Shown: positions 16,932 through 25,417 of the stretch, piece by piece
Position numbering within the stretch: position 1 is the first letter of the stretch
Layout: each line of letters opens with the position of its first letter
Assembly (NCBI GenBank): GCA_049890295.1
Contig: JBMHBP010000002.1
Location: forward strand, 1 to 64,000
From: GCA-2862585 sp049890295
GTDB lineage: Bacteria > Bacteroidota > Bacteroidia > Flavobacteriales > UBA7312
Direction: 5' to 3'
Length of the DNA: 64,000 nucleotides
Notes under the pieces: generated by a model
What the model saw: only the letters and a program-made list of their open reading frames with translations
Database searches by the model: none
Told to the model about the DNA's origin: nothing
Program-made: the position numbers and the translations under genes

Positions 16932-17412
16932 CGTTAGTGAACTCATTATACTCATCGAATTCACTACCGAAAATATCCTCTTCTTCTTTAAAATCCTCAT
17001 TAGAACTTTCTGAAATGAATTGAACATTTGGAGCTACTTTTGGCATCACACCAAATGATAAAATAATTTCTGGCTTTTCAATTTTAGTATTTTCTTTATT
17101 TTCAACGGTAATCATGAATCGCCACATATTAAGAAAGTCATTCACATACAATAATTTATCATTTTTTAAGGCTTGCTCGAGCGTAATACTATTCATTTCA
17201 ACAGTATTTTTTTGCATGGCTATCAATGGAATTTCTTCTCCTTGTTCCCATTCATCATTTGTTAGATAAAAAGCGGCCAATTCATTTTTTTGTAAGTCAA
17301 ACGACTTAACAATAAAATGGTGCAATTCTTCTAAACTCATTTTAGCATTACATTTAATCTCTTTAAAAATGTCGTCCTTTTGGTCAAGTACAATACTTAA
17401 TGTGAAAATCAT
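16921..17412 (-). CDS. PRiA4_ORF3-like conserved protein beside miaA
   Basis: 163 aa from the ATG at 17412, chosen because it lies 4 nt after the cca stop; an earlier TTG runs into cca. It resembles the 'IS1096 passenger TnpR / pRiA4b ORF-3-like' family found next to miaA in Bacteroidota: an N-terminal strand IFTLSIVLDQKDDIFKEI, then SLEELHHFIVKSFDL, FYLTNDEWEQGEEIPL and LLYVNDFLNMWRFMITVE. The C-terminus is very acidic. No sign of a transposon, so the family name is misleading here. Function unknown. Confidence 0.65.
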   Translation of the reverse strand: MIFTLSIVLDQKDDIFKEIKCNAKMSLEELHHFIVKSFDLQKNELAAFYLTNDEWEQGEEIPLIAMQKNTVEMNSITLEQALKNDKLLYVNDFLNMWRFMITVENKENTKIEKPEIILSFGVMPKVAPNVQFISESSNEDFKEEEDIFGSEFDEYNEFTNDEY

Positions 17413-17416
17413 AGTA

Positions 17417-18835
17417 TTAGTGTTTTGGTTCAAGTCCTAATTCCTTTGCTTTATTTATCAAAAAGGCAAGTGCTTCTTGTCTGTTGTTAGCTATCAGTCC
17501 ATCTAATATAGCGTCTTTAACGGCAGCTTTTAATAAACCCACTTCTTTGCTAGGTTTTAATTCGAAAATACTAATTATTTCATCACCACTAATAGGTGGT
17601 TGCATATTACGAATATGGTCTCTTTCTTCAACATCTTTGAGTTTTTGCCTAACGAGTTTAAAGTTATCTAGGTAGCGTTTTACTTTGTTTGGATTTTTTG
17701 ATGTAATATCAGCATCACATAAAGTCATTAAGTCATCTATATCTTCACCTGCATCAAATAAAAGTCGTCTTACTGCTGAATCCGTTACAATATCTTGTGA
17801 TAATACTATGGGTCTCAAATGTAGTCGTACCAATTTTTGAACATACTTCATTTTTTCATTTAGTGGTAGCTTTAGCGACTTAAAAATAGCAGGTACCATT
17901 TTTGATCCAAGAAATTCATGACCATGAAAAGTCCAGCCATGCTTTTCTTCAAATTTTTTAGTGTCAGGTTTTGCAATATCGTGTAATATAGCCGCCCATC
18001 TTAACCAAAGGTTGTCGGTATTTTGACTAATATTATCAAGAACTTGAAGAGTGTGGTAAAAATTATCTTTATGGCCTTTATTATCTATTATTTCTACTCC
18101 TTCTAACTCGACCATTTTTGGAAAAAATTGATGTAATAAATTAGTGTTGATCAGTAATATGAAACCTTTTGATGGTGAGTCAGATAAAATAATTTTATTC
18201 AGTTCTGTTGTAATTCTCTCTTGAGAAACTATACTTATTCGTTGAACGTTTTCTCTAATTGCATCTAGAGATTTTTGTTCAATTTCAAAATCAAGTTGAC
18301 ATGAGAATCGAATGGCTCTCATCATCCTAAGTGGATCGTCAGAGTAGGTTTTATTTGGATCTAAGGGGGTTTTTATTATTTTACTCTTTAAATCACTGAT
18401 GCCGTCAAAAGGATCGATTAAAGTTCCGAAATGATTAGAGTTTAGGTTTATTGCTAACGCATTAATTGTAAAGTCTCTTCGGTTTTGATCGTCTTTTAGT
18501 GTGCCGTTTTCAACAATCGGATTTCTAGAGTTTTTTCGGTAGGATTCCTTACGGGCACCAACAAATTCAAGCTCAAGATCTTGATATTTTAACATCGCTG
18601 TTCCAAAGTTTTTGAAAACCTGAACCTTATTTTTACTTTCTAGGAGTTCATTGACCTTTTGTGCAAGCTCTATACCACTTCCAACACATACAAAGTCAAT
18701 GTCCTTTGGGGTATTTTTTTCCAATAGCAAATCTCTAACATATCCACCGATAACGTAGGTTTCAAAAGAAAGCTGTTCGGCTGCCTCTGAAACAATCTTA
18801 AAAATAGGATTATTTAACTTTTCTTTTAGATTCAC
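17417..18835 (-). CDS. cca: CCA tRNA nucleotidyltransferase with HD domain
   Basis: Polymerase-beta-fold enzyme that builds or repairs the tRNA 3' CCA end, 472 aa. Motif GGYVRDLLL (~30-38) and the metal-binding DxD within KDIDFVCVG (~44-52), the RRDFTINALA segment, then DPLRMMRAIRFSCQL. A C-terminal HD phosphohydrolase domain is marked by ILHDIAKPDT (~283-292) and FHGHEFLGS. The HD domain suggests 2',3'-cyclic phosphodiesterase/phosphatase activity as in the E. coli enzyme. A poly(A) polymerase role cannot be excluded from sequence. Operon with tsaC upstream (3-nt gap). Confidence 0.93.
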   Translation of the reverse strand: MNLKEKLNNPIFKIVSEAAEQLSFETYVIGGYVRDLLLEKNTPKDIDFVCVGSGIELAQKVNELLESKNKVQVFKNFGTAMLKYQDLELEFVGARKESYRKNSRNPIVENGTLKDDQNRRDFTINALAINLNSNHFGTLIDPFDGISDLKSKIIKTPLDPNKTYSDDPLRMMRAIRFSCQLDFEIEQKSLDAIRENVQRISIVSQERITTELNKIILSDSPSKGFILLINTNLLHQFFPKMVELEGVEIIDNKGHKDNFYHTLQVLDNISQNTDNLWLRWAAILHDIAKPDTKKFEEKHGWTFHGHEFLGSKMVPAIFKSLKLPLNEKMKYVQKLVRLHLRPIVLSQDIVTDSAVRRLLFDAGEDIDDLMTLCDADITSKNPNKVKRYLDNFKLVRQKLKDVEERDHIRNMQPPISGDEIISIFELKPSKEVGLLKAAVKDAILDGLIANNRQEALAFLINKAKELGLEPKH

Positions 18836-18838
18836 TCT

Positions 18839-19399
18839 TTACCTAATAATTTTGATTGCTCCGTTATTGCTAAGTTTTATAATATTTGAAGCTTTTTGTT
18901 TGATGTCTTCATTTTGACGGAAATTTACAATGAAATCGACTCCTTTCAAAATGGTATGTTCAATTTCTGAAAATACTTTTGGAGTAGGCTGATCACTGGT
19001 ATTGGCTGAGGTTGAAATGATTGGTTTTCCTAATTTTGAAATTAGGGTTTTACAAAATGAATCCTTAGTGAGTCTAACAGCACATGAGCCATCTTCAGCA
19101 ATTGCATTTTTAGCAATTTGCTTTACGTTATCGTAAATAATGGTTAGTGGCCTTTCAGCTGCATCAATTAAATCCCAAGCAATTTCAGGCATATCTACTA
19201 CAGTTCTTTCTAGCATAATTTCTGTGCTGACTAAGGTAATTAATGCTTTAGCTGATGAACGTTCCTTGAGCCTATAAATTTTTTGTACAGCTTCATAATT
19301 AGTAGCATCACACCCAATGCCCCAAACAGTATCAGTAGGGTAGAGTATTAATCCACCCTTTCTCATATAATTTATACACTCTTGAATATCTTCTTTCAT
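18839..19399 (-). CDS. tsaC: L-threonylcarbamoyladenylate synthase (TsaC/Sua5 family)
   Basis: Makes threonylcarbamoyl-AMP for t6A37 tRNA modification; 186 aa, the short TsaC form without a Sua5 C-terminal domain. LYPTDTVWGIGCDA at ~19-32, RLKERSSAKALITLV carrying the KxR motif, and PIISTSANTSDQPTP with the conserved SxN segment. It overlaps the upstream glycosyltransferase by 4 nt. A second, more divergent relative lies at 46216-46836. Confidence 0.92.
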   Translation of the reverse strand: MKEDIQECINYMRKGGLILYPTDTVWGIGCDATNYEAVQKIYRLKERSSAKALITLVSTEIMLERTVVDMPEIAWDLIDAAERPLTIIYDNVKQIAKNAIAEDGSCAVRLTKDSFCKTLISKLGKPIISTSANTSDQPTPKVFSEIEHTILKGVDFIVNFRQNEDIKQKASNIIKLSNNGAIKIIR

Positions 19400-20520
19400 A
19401 CTACACTGTTATAAACACTCATTAATCGTTTTGAAATATTTTCATCAGTAAATTGTTGAGCATGTAAAAGGCCATTTTGAATCATTTTTTCACGCCTTTC
19501 ATTATTGGATGAAATATCAATAATTTCTTTTTTCATTTCATCAATATTGTTTGGGTTAATGTATGAGCTTGACGGTCCACCTGCCTCTGAAAAGCAACCT
19601 CCCTTAGTAGTAATAACTGGAATTTCAGAAAACAATGCTTCCAAAATTGGTATCCCAAACCCTTCAAAAAATGAGGGGTAGATCAATAATCTAGCCGTTT
19701 GATAAATAGCAGACATTTCTGCCAAATCAAGTTGACTAAGAAAAGTGATTTGATTTTCTAATTTGTGCCGCTGTATATATTGAAGGCATTTATTCTTATA
19801 AGCTTTTCCAGAACCAACAACTACTAGATGATATGATGGGAGTTCTTTTATACATTTTAGTAGTGTGAGAAGATTCTTTCTTTCCTCAATTGTACCTACA
19901 TAAAGCAAATAGTCTTGAGGCAGATTGAACCGTTTAGAAATCTCATTTTTGAATTTTTCAGTATGTTTTTTTTGAAAAATAACGTTACACCCTTGATAAA
20001 CGACTTCGATTTTTTCTTCATTTATCATAAAAAATCGAATTATATCTTCCTTTGTTTGATGACTAACAGCTATAATTTTATCGGCTACGTTGCATGCATA
20101 ACGTGCCTTTTTGATATAGGATATTCGATCAAAATAACTAAAGTATTGAGGAAATCGCATTGCTATTAGGTCATGAATACTAACTATAGACTTCACTTTA
20201 GTATTCTGAATACCTAGTGGTAATTCATGACTTAATCCATGAAAAAGATCTATATTTTCTTCGACTAAATCATGTTTCATGTTTACAGATCGCCAATATG
20301 AACTAAAGGTATTATTAAGAAATCCTATTGGTGCGTGAGAATAACAATTTGATAAATTATCTAAAAATTTGAGTCGTTCATTATCTGTAATTTTAGGACT
20401 ATACAAGTGATACTCATTTTCACTAAAATGACTAGCCAAAACTCGTATGGTATCTCTAGAATAGTTGCCTAATCCAGTTGAATTGAAATAAGCACGTTTT
20501 GCGTCAAAACCAATTTTCAT
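19396..20520 (-). CDS. glycosyltransferase family 4 protein
   Basis: GT-B fold glycosyltransferase, 374 aa. N-terminal half has VSIHDLIAMRFPQYFSYF and DKIIAVSHQTKEDIIRFF. C-terminal half has YVGTIEERKNLLTLLKCI and the donor-binding YPSFFEGFGIPILEALFSE with the E-x7-E motif. Closest to mannosyl/glucosyltransferases acting in lipopolysaccharide or exopolysaccharide assembly; donor and acceptor cannot be told from sequence. Its ATG overlaps the dapD stop (TAATG), so it is translationally coupled. Confidence 0.85.
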   Translation of the reverse strand: MKIGFDAKRAYFNSTGLGNYSRDTIRVLASHFSENEYHLYSPKITDNERLKFLDNLSNCYSHAPIGFLNNTFSSYWRSVNMKHDLVEENIDLFHGLSHELPLGIQNTKVKSIVSIHDLIAMRFPQYFSYFDRISYIKKARYACNVADKIIAVSHQTKEDIIRFFMINEEKIEVVYQGCNVIFQKKHTEKFKNEISKRFNLPQDYLLYVGTIEERKNLLTLLKCIKELPSYHLVVVGSGKAYKNKCLQYIQRHKLENQITFLSQLDLAEMSAIYQTARLLIYPSFFEGFGIPILEALFSEIPVITTKGGCFSEAGGPSSSYINPNNIDEMKKEIIDISSNNERREKMIQNGLLHAQQFTDENISKRLMSVYNSVV

Positions 20521-21338
20521 TACACGGCGACTTTGTACTCTCTGAGTGCATCATTGAGAGACGTTTTCTTATCTGTACTTTCTTTACGTTTCCCTATTAT
20601 TAATGCACAGGGTACTCCGTAATCTCCTGCTTTAAATGATTTGTTATAACTACCTGGAATAACTACTGAACGTTGAGGTATTGTTCCTTTGAATTCAACA
20701 GGTTTATCTCCTGTGACATCAATGATTTTTGTTGATGAAGTTAATACTACATTAGCACCTAACACAGCCTCTTCTTCGACTTTTACACCTTCAACCACTA
20801 TGCATCTAGAACCAATAAAAGCTCCATCCTCTATAATAACTGGCGAGGCTTGCAGAGGTTCTAATACACCACCAATACCAACACCACCACTCAAATGAAC
20901 ATTTTTACCTATTTGAGCACAAGAACCTACCGTTGCCCATGTGTCTACCATAGTCCCTGAATCGACATAAGCTCCTATGTTTACATAGGATGGCATCATA
21001 ATAACCCCTTTTGCCAAAAATGCTCCATATCGAGCAACAGCATGGGGTACTACTCGAACACCAAGTTCACTGTAATTTGTTTTCAATTTCATTTTATCGT
21101 GAAACTCTAAAGGGCCAGCCTCTAGTGTTTGCATTTTTTGAATTGGGAAATACATCACTACTGCTTTCTTAACCCATTCATTTACGACCCATTTATCGTC
21201 TAATTTTTCAGAAACTCTCAAATGACCCTTGTCTAGTTTTTCTATAATGTTTCTAACTGTTATCTGAGTATTTTCATTTTCTAGAAGAATACGATTTTCC
21301 CAGGCTTCTTCGATTATTTTTTTTTGTTCCTCAATCAT
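20520..21338 (-). CDS. dapD: 2,3,4,5-tetrahydropyridine-2,6-dicarboxylate N-succinyltransferase
   Basis: Left-handed beta-helix acyltransferase of the succinylase branch of lysine/diaminopimelate synthesis. 272 aa, usual length. N-terminal helical domain to ~100, then hexapeptide repeats at ~120-230 (ARYGAFLAKGVIMMPSYVNI, GTMVDTWATVGSCAQIG, GAFIGSRCIVVEGVKV). dapB of the same pathway is at 36003-36662. First gene of a six-gene operon running to miaA. Its -7 box is 4 nt from the ATG. Confidence 0.95.
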   Translation of the reverse strand: MIEEQKKIIEEAWENRILLENENTQITVRNIIEKLDKGHLRVSEKLDDKWVVNEWVKKAVVMYFPIQKMQTLEAGPLEFHDKMKLKTNYSELGVRVVPHAVARYGAFLAKGVIMMPSYVNIGAYVDSGTMVDTWATVGSCAQIGKNVHLSGGVGIGGVLEPLQASPVIIEDGAFIGSRCIVVEGVKVEEEAVLGANVVLTSSTKIIDVTGDKPVEFKGTIPQRSVVIPGSYNKSFKAGDYGVPCALIIGKRKESTDKKTSLNDALREYKVAV

Positions 21339-21342
21339 AATG

Positions 21343-21350
21343 CAAAGATA
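21343..21350 (-). promoter_or_regulatory. -7 box of the dapD operon
   Basis: TATCTTTG on the minus strand, then 4 nt, then the dapD ATG (21338). The predicted mRNA has a 1-nt leader. It lies back to back with the ruvX box, 11 nt apart. Confidence 0.55.
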
Positions 21351-21361
21351 GTTAATTGAAT

Positions 21362-21369
21362 TATTTTTG
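21362..21369 (+). promoter_or_regulatory. -7 box of ruvX
   Basis: TATTTTTG, then 4 nt, then the ruvX ATG (21374). Same geometry as the divergent dapD promoter. Predicted leader 1 nt. Confidence 0.5.
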
Positions 21370-21373
21370 CCTC

Positions 21374-21787
21374 ATGTCTAAAATATTAGCAATTGACTTT
21401 GGTCAAAAACGAGTTGGATTGGCAATTACTGATGAAAATCAACTAATTGCTAGTGCATTAACAACTGTTCATTCAAAGGATATATTTTCTTTTCTCAAAG
21501 ATTTTGTTGCTACAGAGACGGTGGAATGTATAGTAGTTGGTGAAGCAAAAAACTTGGATGGTACCCCTTCTGAAAGCTCACGTTTTATAGAACCCTTTGT
21601 AAAACGTCTTAATCAAGAATTTGAGAACATTAAAATCGAAAGGATAGACGAGCGTTTTACTTCCAAAATGGCATTTCAAAGTATGATTAGAGCTGGCCTT
21701 AATAAGAAGTCGAGAAGAGATAAATCTATAGTTGATAAAATAAGTGCAACTATAATCTTACAATCTTATTTAGAATCTAGATTATAA
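21374..21787 (+). CDS. ruvX: RuvX/YqgF Holliday-junction resolvase-like nuclease
   Basis: RNase H-fold nuclease, 137 aa. In the family it acts in 16S/anti-termination-linked rRNA maturation or as a putative junction resolvase. Start at ATG 21374; an upstream in-frame start overlaps the promoter. ILAIDFGQKRVGLAITD at ~4-20 holds the first catalytic Asp, VVGEAKNLDGTPSE the second region, and RIDERFTSKMA the third (E-R). The C-terminal KSIVDKISATIILQSYL is typical. Its stop shares the palindrome TTATAA with the uvrA stop. Confidence 0.93.
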   Translation: MSKILAIDFGQKRVGLAITDENQLIASALTTVHSKDIFSFLKDFVATETVECIVVGEAKNLDGTPSESSRFIEPFVKRLNQEFENIKIERIDERFTSKMAFQSMIRAGLNKKSRRDKSIVDKISATIILQSYLESRL

Positions 21788-24571
21788 TTTTTCTTTTAGG
21801 TATTTAGCCGTGTAGGACTTAGTATTTTTTATGAGATCTTCTGGAATTCCTTGAAATAAAAGTTTTCCTCCTTCATTTCCACCTTCTGGTCCTAAGTCAA
21901 TTACCCAATCGGCACATTTAATAATATCTAAGTTGTGTTCAACACACACAATTGAATGCCCGTTGTCTAAGAGTGCATAGAATGAATTTAGTAATTTGAC
22001 AATATCATTAAAGTGTAAGCCTGTTGTTGGTTCATCAAAAATGAATAAAGTTTTTTCTGCATTATCACCCTTACTTAAAAAATAAGCTAATTTAACTCGT
22101 TGAGCCTCACCACCACTTAGTGTGTTAGACGATTGACCAAGCTGAATATAGCCCAATCCTACTTTTTGAAGGGGTAATAACTTCTTAACAATCTTATTTT
22201 TTTCATTAATCTTAAAAAAATCAATAGCCTGATCTATTGTTAAATTTAAAATATCCGAAATACTTTTGTCTTTAAACTTAATTTCTAAAGTTTCATTTTT
22301 AAAACGCTGACCGTCGCAATGTTCACATTTAAGAAAAATATCGGCCATGAATTGCATTTCAATTTTTACCTCACCTTCACCTTCACACATATCGCATCTT
22401 CCTCCAGATGTATTAAAAGAAAACTGACCACTTTTATATCCTCTTGCTTTAGCTAAGTCTTGTCTGGCATACAAATTTCTAATTTCGTCGTAAGCTTTTA
22501 GATAAGTGACAGGATTTGATCGTGAAGAACGACCAATAGGATTTTGATTAATATATTCAATGTGTTTAATGGATTCATAACTGCCAGAAATATCATTGTG
22601 TGCACCAAGTTTTGTGGTATAACCTTGAATACTCTTTTGTATAGCTGGAAATAATATTTGTTTTACCAATGAACTTTTTCCTGACCCACTAACCCCTGTA
22701 ACAACGGTTAGTACCCCAAGAGGGAAAGTAACATCTATACTTTTTAAGTTATTTTCTCTAGCACCTTTAATGTGAATAGCTTTATTGAACTCTCTTCTTT
22801 TTTTAGGAATATCTATCCTTTTTTGATTGGATAAATACTGTGCGGTTAGACTTTCTGAATTTCCATTTGTTATATTTTTGAGTTTACCCTGAAAGACGAT
22901 ATTACCTCCATTTTTACCGGCTAATGGACCAATATCTATGATTTCATCTGCCTCTTTCATTATATCTTCATCATGCTCAACTACAATTACGGTATTTCCT
23001 AATTGTTTCAAGGATTTTAAAATCTTAATAAGTCGTTCTGTGTCCTTTGAATGCAGACCAATACTCGGTTCGTCCAGAATATACATTGACCCAACTAAAC
23101 TACTGGCTAAAGATGTAGCTAAATTGATTCGTTGCGATTCACCACCAGATAATGTTGACGATAATCTATTAATGGTAAGATAGTCTAAGCCTACTTGGAC
23201 TAAAAAATTTAATCGGTTTTTGATTTCTTCAAGAAGTCTTTCCGCAATTACTAAATCGTTTTTAGTGAGTACTAACTCATTAAATAGACTTAATGTCTCT
23301 TTTAATGGTAGATTGACTATCTCGTCTATTGTTTTTTTTCCTACCTGGACGTAAAGAGCTTCTTTTTTCAATCTGCTACCATTACATTCGTTACATTGGC
23401 TTTTTCCTCTGTAACGAGCCAGCATTACACGGTTTTGAACTTTGTAATTTTCTCTTTCTAATAACTGAAAAAATTGACGTATTCCTTTAATTCCTCTTCC
23501 ACCGTTCCAGAGTAATTTTTTTTGCTCATCCGATAGATCAATGTAAGGCTTATGGACCGGGAAATCATGTTCTGAAGAATTCAAGATAAAGCGATCTTTC
23601 CAGCGTCCTAGTTTTTCACCTTTCCAGCAACTTACAGCACCTTCAAAAACTGATAGAGAATTATTTGGTATTACTTTCTCTTCATCAATTCCTAAAACTG
23701 TTCCAAACCCTTCACAAATAGTACATGCTCCATAAGGATTATTGAAACTGAACATATGTTCGGAGGGGACTTGAAATTCCATACCGTCACGTTCAAAAAC
23801 ATTAGAAAAATCAGATATATCATCATCTCCAAAATCTATGGAGCATTTACCATTACCTTCGTAAAAGGCGGTTTGTATACTATCTGCTAATCGCACTAAA
23901 TTATCCTGATCATTATTTGTAACAAGTCTATCTATTACGATCCATATTGGGTTATTTTTTTTGAAAGTGCTTTCATGTTCAACCTCATTAATTCTATGTA
24001 CTTTAGAATTAACTTTAACCCTAGAAAAACCTTTTAACGCTAAGCTGTGTAATATTTTTTTTGGACTATCATTACTATTTACTTTTGATAAAATCATAAA
24101 CTTTTGACCCTCTTTCTTTTTACAAATAAAATTCACAACATCGCTAACTTGATGTTTCCGAACTTCTTTATTTGAAATTGGGGATATGGTTTTGCCAATT
24201 CGAGCAAAGAGTAATTTTAAATAATCATAAATTTCAGTTGAGGTTCCTACGGTTGAACGGGGGTTTTGTGAATTGACCTTTTGTTCGATTGCAATTGCTG
24301 GAGATAGACCAATAATTTTATCAACTTCAGGTTTTTGAAGTTTACCTAAAAATTGACGTGCGTAAGATGACAGACTTTCAATATATCGTCTTTGGCCCTC
24401 AGCGAATAAAGTGTCAAAAGCTAATGATGACTTGCCAGATCCAGAAACACCTGTAATTACGATGAGCTTCTTTTTGGGAATCGACAGATTTATATCTTTA
24501 AGGTTGTGCATTTTAGCTCCCTTAATGTGTATAAAATCTTGTTTATTATCGATTTTCTTTTTCGAACTCAT
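21782..24571 (-). CDS. uvrA: excinuclease ABC subunit A
   Basis: DNA-damage sensor ATPase of nucleotide excision repair, 929 aa, normal. Two ABC modules: first Walker A TGVSGSGKSSLAFDT (~40-54), second GVSGSGKSSLVKQ (~624-636); signatures LSGGESQRINLA and LSGGEAQRVKLA; Walker B YILDEPSIGLH and FIFDEPTTGLH. Zinc modules: CTICEGFG with CNECNGSRL, and CDMCEGEGE (~725) with CEHCDGQRF. Single-gene unit with its own promoter 26 nt upstream. Confidence 0.98.
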   Translation of the reverse strand: MSSKKKIDNKQDFIHIKGAKMHNLKDINLSIPKKKLIVITGVSGSGKSSLAFDTLFAEGQRRYIESLSSYARQFLGKLQKPEVDKIIGLSPAIAIEQKVNSQNPRSTVGTSTEIYDYLKLLFARIGKTISPISNKEVRKHQVSDVVNFICKKKEGQKFMILSKVNSNDSPKKILHSLALKGFSRVKVNSKVHRINEVEHESTFKKNNPIWIVIDRLVTNNDQDNLVRLADSIQTAFYEGNGKCSIDFGDDDISDFSNVFERDGMEFQVPSEHMFSFNNPYGACTICEGFGTVLGIDEEKVIPNNSLSVFEGAVSCWKGEKLGRWKDRFILNSSEHDFPVHKPYIDLSDEQKKLLWNGGRGIKGIRQFFQLLERENYKVQNRVMLARYRGKSQCNECNGSRLKKEALYVQVGKKTIDEIVNLPLKETLSLFNELVLTKNDLVIAERLLEEIKNRLNFLVQVGLDYLTINRLSSTLSGGESQRINLATSLASSLVGSMYILDEPSIGLHSKDTERLIKILKSLKQLGNTVIVVEHDEDIMKEADEIIDIGPLAGKNGGNIVFQGKLKNITNGNSESLTAQYLSNQKRIDIPKKRREFNKAIHIKGARENNLKSIDVTFPLGVLTVVTGVSGSGKSSLVKQILFPAIQKSIQGYTTKLGAHNDISGSYESIKHIEYINQNPIGRSSRSNPVTYLKAYDEIRNLYARQDLAKARGYKSGQFSFNTSGGRCDMCEGEGEVKIEMQFMADIFLKCEHCDGQRFKNETLEIKFKDKSISDILNLTIDQAIDFFKINEKNKIVKKLLPLQKVGLGYIQLGQSSNTLSGGEAQRVKLAYFLSKGDNAEKTLFIFDEPTTGLHFNDIVKLLNSFYALLDNGHSIVCVEHNLDIIKCADWVIDLGPEGGNEGGKLLFQGIPEDLIKNTKSYTAKYLKEKL

Positions 24572-24597
24572 TTTGATTCTTGTTTCTGAGAAGATTG

Positions 24598-24605
24598 CAA
24601 ATTTA
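24598..24605 (-). promoter_or_regulatory. -7 box for uvrA
   Basis: TAAATTTG on the minus strand, 26 nt before the uvrA ATG. No convincing -33 TTTG. Confidence 0.45.
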
Positions 24606-24616
24606 AGGTTTTATAA

Positions 24617-24648
24617 TTTGGATTTTTATAAAAACAAACATATATTTG
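24617..24648 (+). promoter_or_regulatory. promoter of the ECF sigma gene
   Basis: TTTG (24617-24620), 20-nt spacer, TATATTTG (24641-24648): the best full match to the Bacteroidota housekeeping promoter in the window. Predicted start near 24652, giving a ~104-nt leader before the ATG at 24756. Confidence 0.65.
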
Positions 24649-24654
24649 AGGTGA

Positions 24655-24672
24655 ACAACGGATAATCGTTGT
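24655..24672 (+). promoter_or_regulatory. hairpin at the 5' end of the sigma-factor leader
   Basis: ACAACG (24655-24660), 6-nt loop, CGTTGT (24667-24672): perfect 6-bp stem within a few nt of the predicted transcript start. It could protect the mRNA or serve as an operator. No T run follows, so it is not a terminator. Confidence 0.35.
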
Positions 24673-24679
24673 CTAATTT

Positions 24680-24688
24680 ATTGTGTAA
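24680..24688 (-). repeat. TTACACAAT motif, copy 1 (inverted)
   Basis: ATTGTGTAA on the plus strand, that is TTACACAAT on the minus strand, inside the sigma-factor leader. See copies 2 and 3. Confidence 0.4.
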
Positions 24689-24755
24689 CATAAATATCTG
24701 CCTATATAGCATATCTACTCTTTTTAGTTAATTATTAATTTAAAACAGTATTGAT

Positions 24756-25352
24756 ATGTTATTACACAATATTTCCGATAAAGATTTAGTATCTACATTT
24801 TTAAAAGGTAAGCCTGCTGCTTTAGATGTGCTTGTAAATAGACACCAGTCAAAAGTGATGGGATTTATTTATTCTAAGGTTAAAAATCAGCAATTAGCCG
24901 AGGATATTTTTCAAGATGCATTCTTCAAAGTTATAAAGTCTCTAAACTCTGGTAAATACAATGAAGAGGGTAAGTTTCTCCCGTGGTTAATGCGTATTTC
25001 TCATAATTTAGTCATTGACTATTTCAGAAAAAATAAGCGAATGCCAAAAGTAGCACAATCCAAAAGTCTTGAAAATTTCGACATTTTTGATGTGATAAGT
25101 AATGGAGACAAATCCAAGGAGCAAAACATGATGGAGTTTGAGCAAACTGAACTGTTAAAGCAATTAATTGCTGAATTACCAGAGGAGCAAAAAGAAGTTC
25201 TCATAATGCGTCATTATGAGGAGTTGAGTTTTAAGGAAATTTCAGAGAAAACAGGAGTGAGTATCAATACTGCACTGGGCAGAATGCGTTATGCCTTAAT
25301 AAATATTCGAAAATTAATGGTAGAGAATAATGTTGACTTAAAGATTAATTAA
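24756..25352 (+). CDS. ECF-type RNA polymerase sigma-70 factor
   Basis: 198 aa sigma factor of the sigma2-sigma4 type. Region 2 is at ~20-90 (LAEDIFQDAFFKVIKSL, then FLPWLMRISHNLVIDYFR), a charged linker follows, and region 4 is at ~135-185 (LPEEQKEVLIMRHYEELSFKE without its last residues, then ISEKTGVSINTALGRMRYAL). Target promoters unknown. A 90-aa ORF follows 65 nt later and could be its partner. It has a consensus housekeeping promoter and a long leader, and the motif TTACACAAT occurs in the leader, at the gene's first codons and just after its stop. Confidence 0.9.
   Translation: MLLHNISDKDLVSTFLKGKPAALDVLVNRHQSKVMGFIYSKVKNQQLAEDIFQDAFFKVIKSLNSGKYNEEGKFLPWLMRISHNLVIDYFRKNKRMPKVAQSKSLENFDIFDVISNGDKSKEQNMMEFEQTELLKQLIAELPEEQKEVLIMRHYEELSFKEISEKTGVSINTALGRMRYALINIRKLMVENNVDLKIN
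24762..24770 (+). repeat. TTACACAAT motif, copy 2
   Basis: Direct copy overlapping codons 3-5 of the sigma gene; the match with copy 3 extends to TTACACAATATT (12 nt). Confidence 0.4.
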
Positions 25353-25361
25353 ATTATTGTT

Positions 25362-25370
25362 TTACACAAT
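25362..25370 (+). repeat. TTACACAAT motif, copy 3
   Basis: Direct copy (extended TTACACAATATT) in the gap between the sigma gene and the 90-aa gene. A related GTGTAAC lies about 30 nt downstream. Confidence 0.4.
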
Positions 25371-25417
25371 ATTAATTGAAATGGTGACGTTAAAAAAGTG
25401 TAACAAAACCACGTCAT

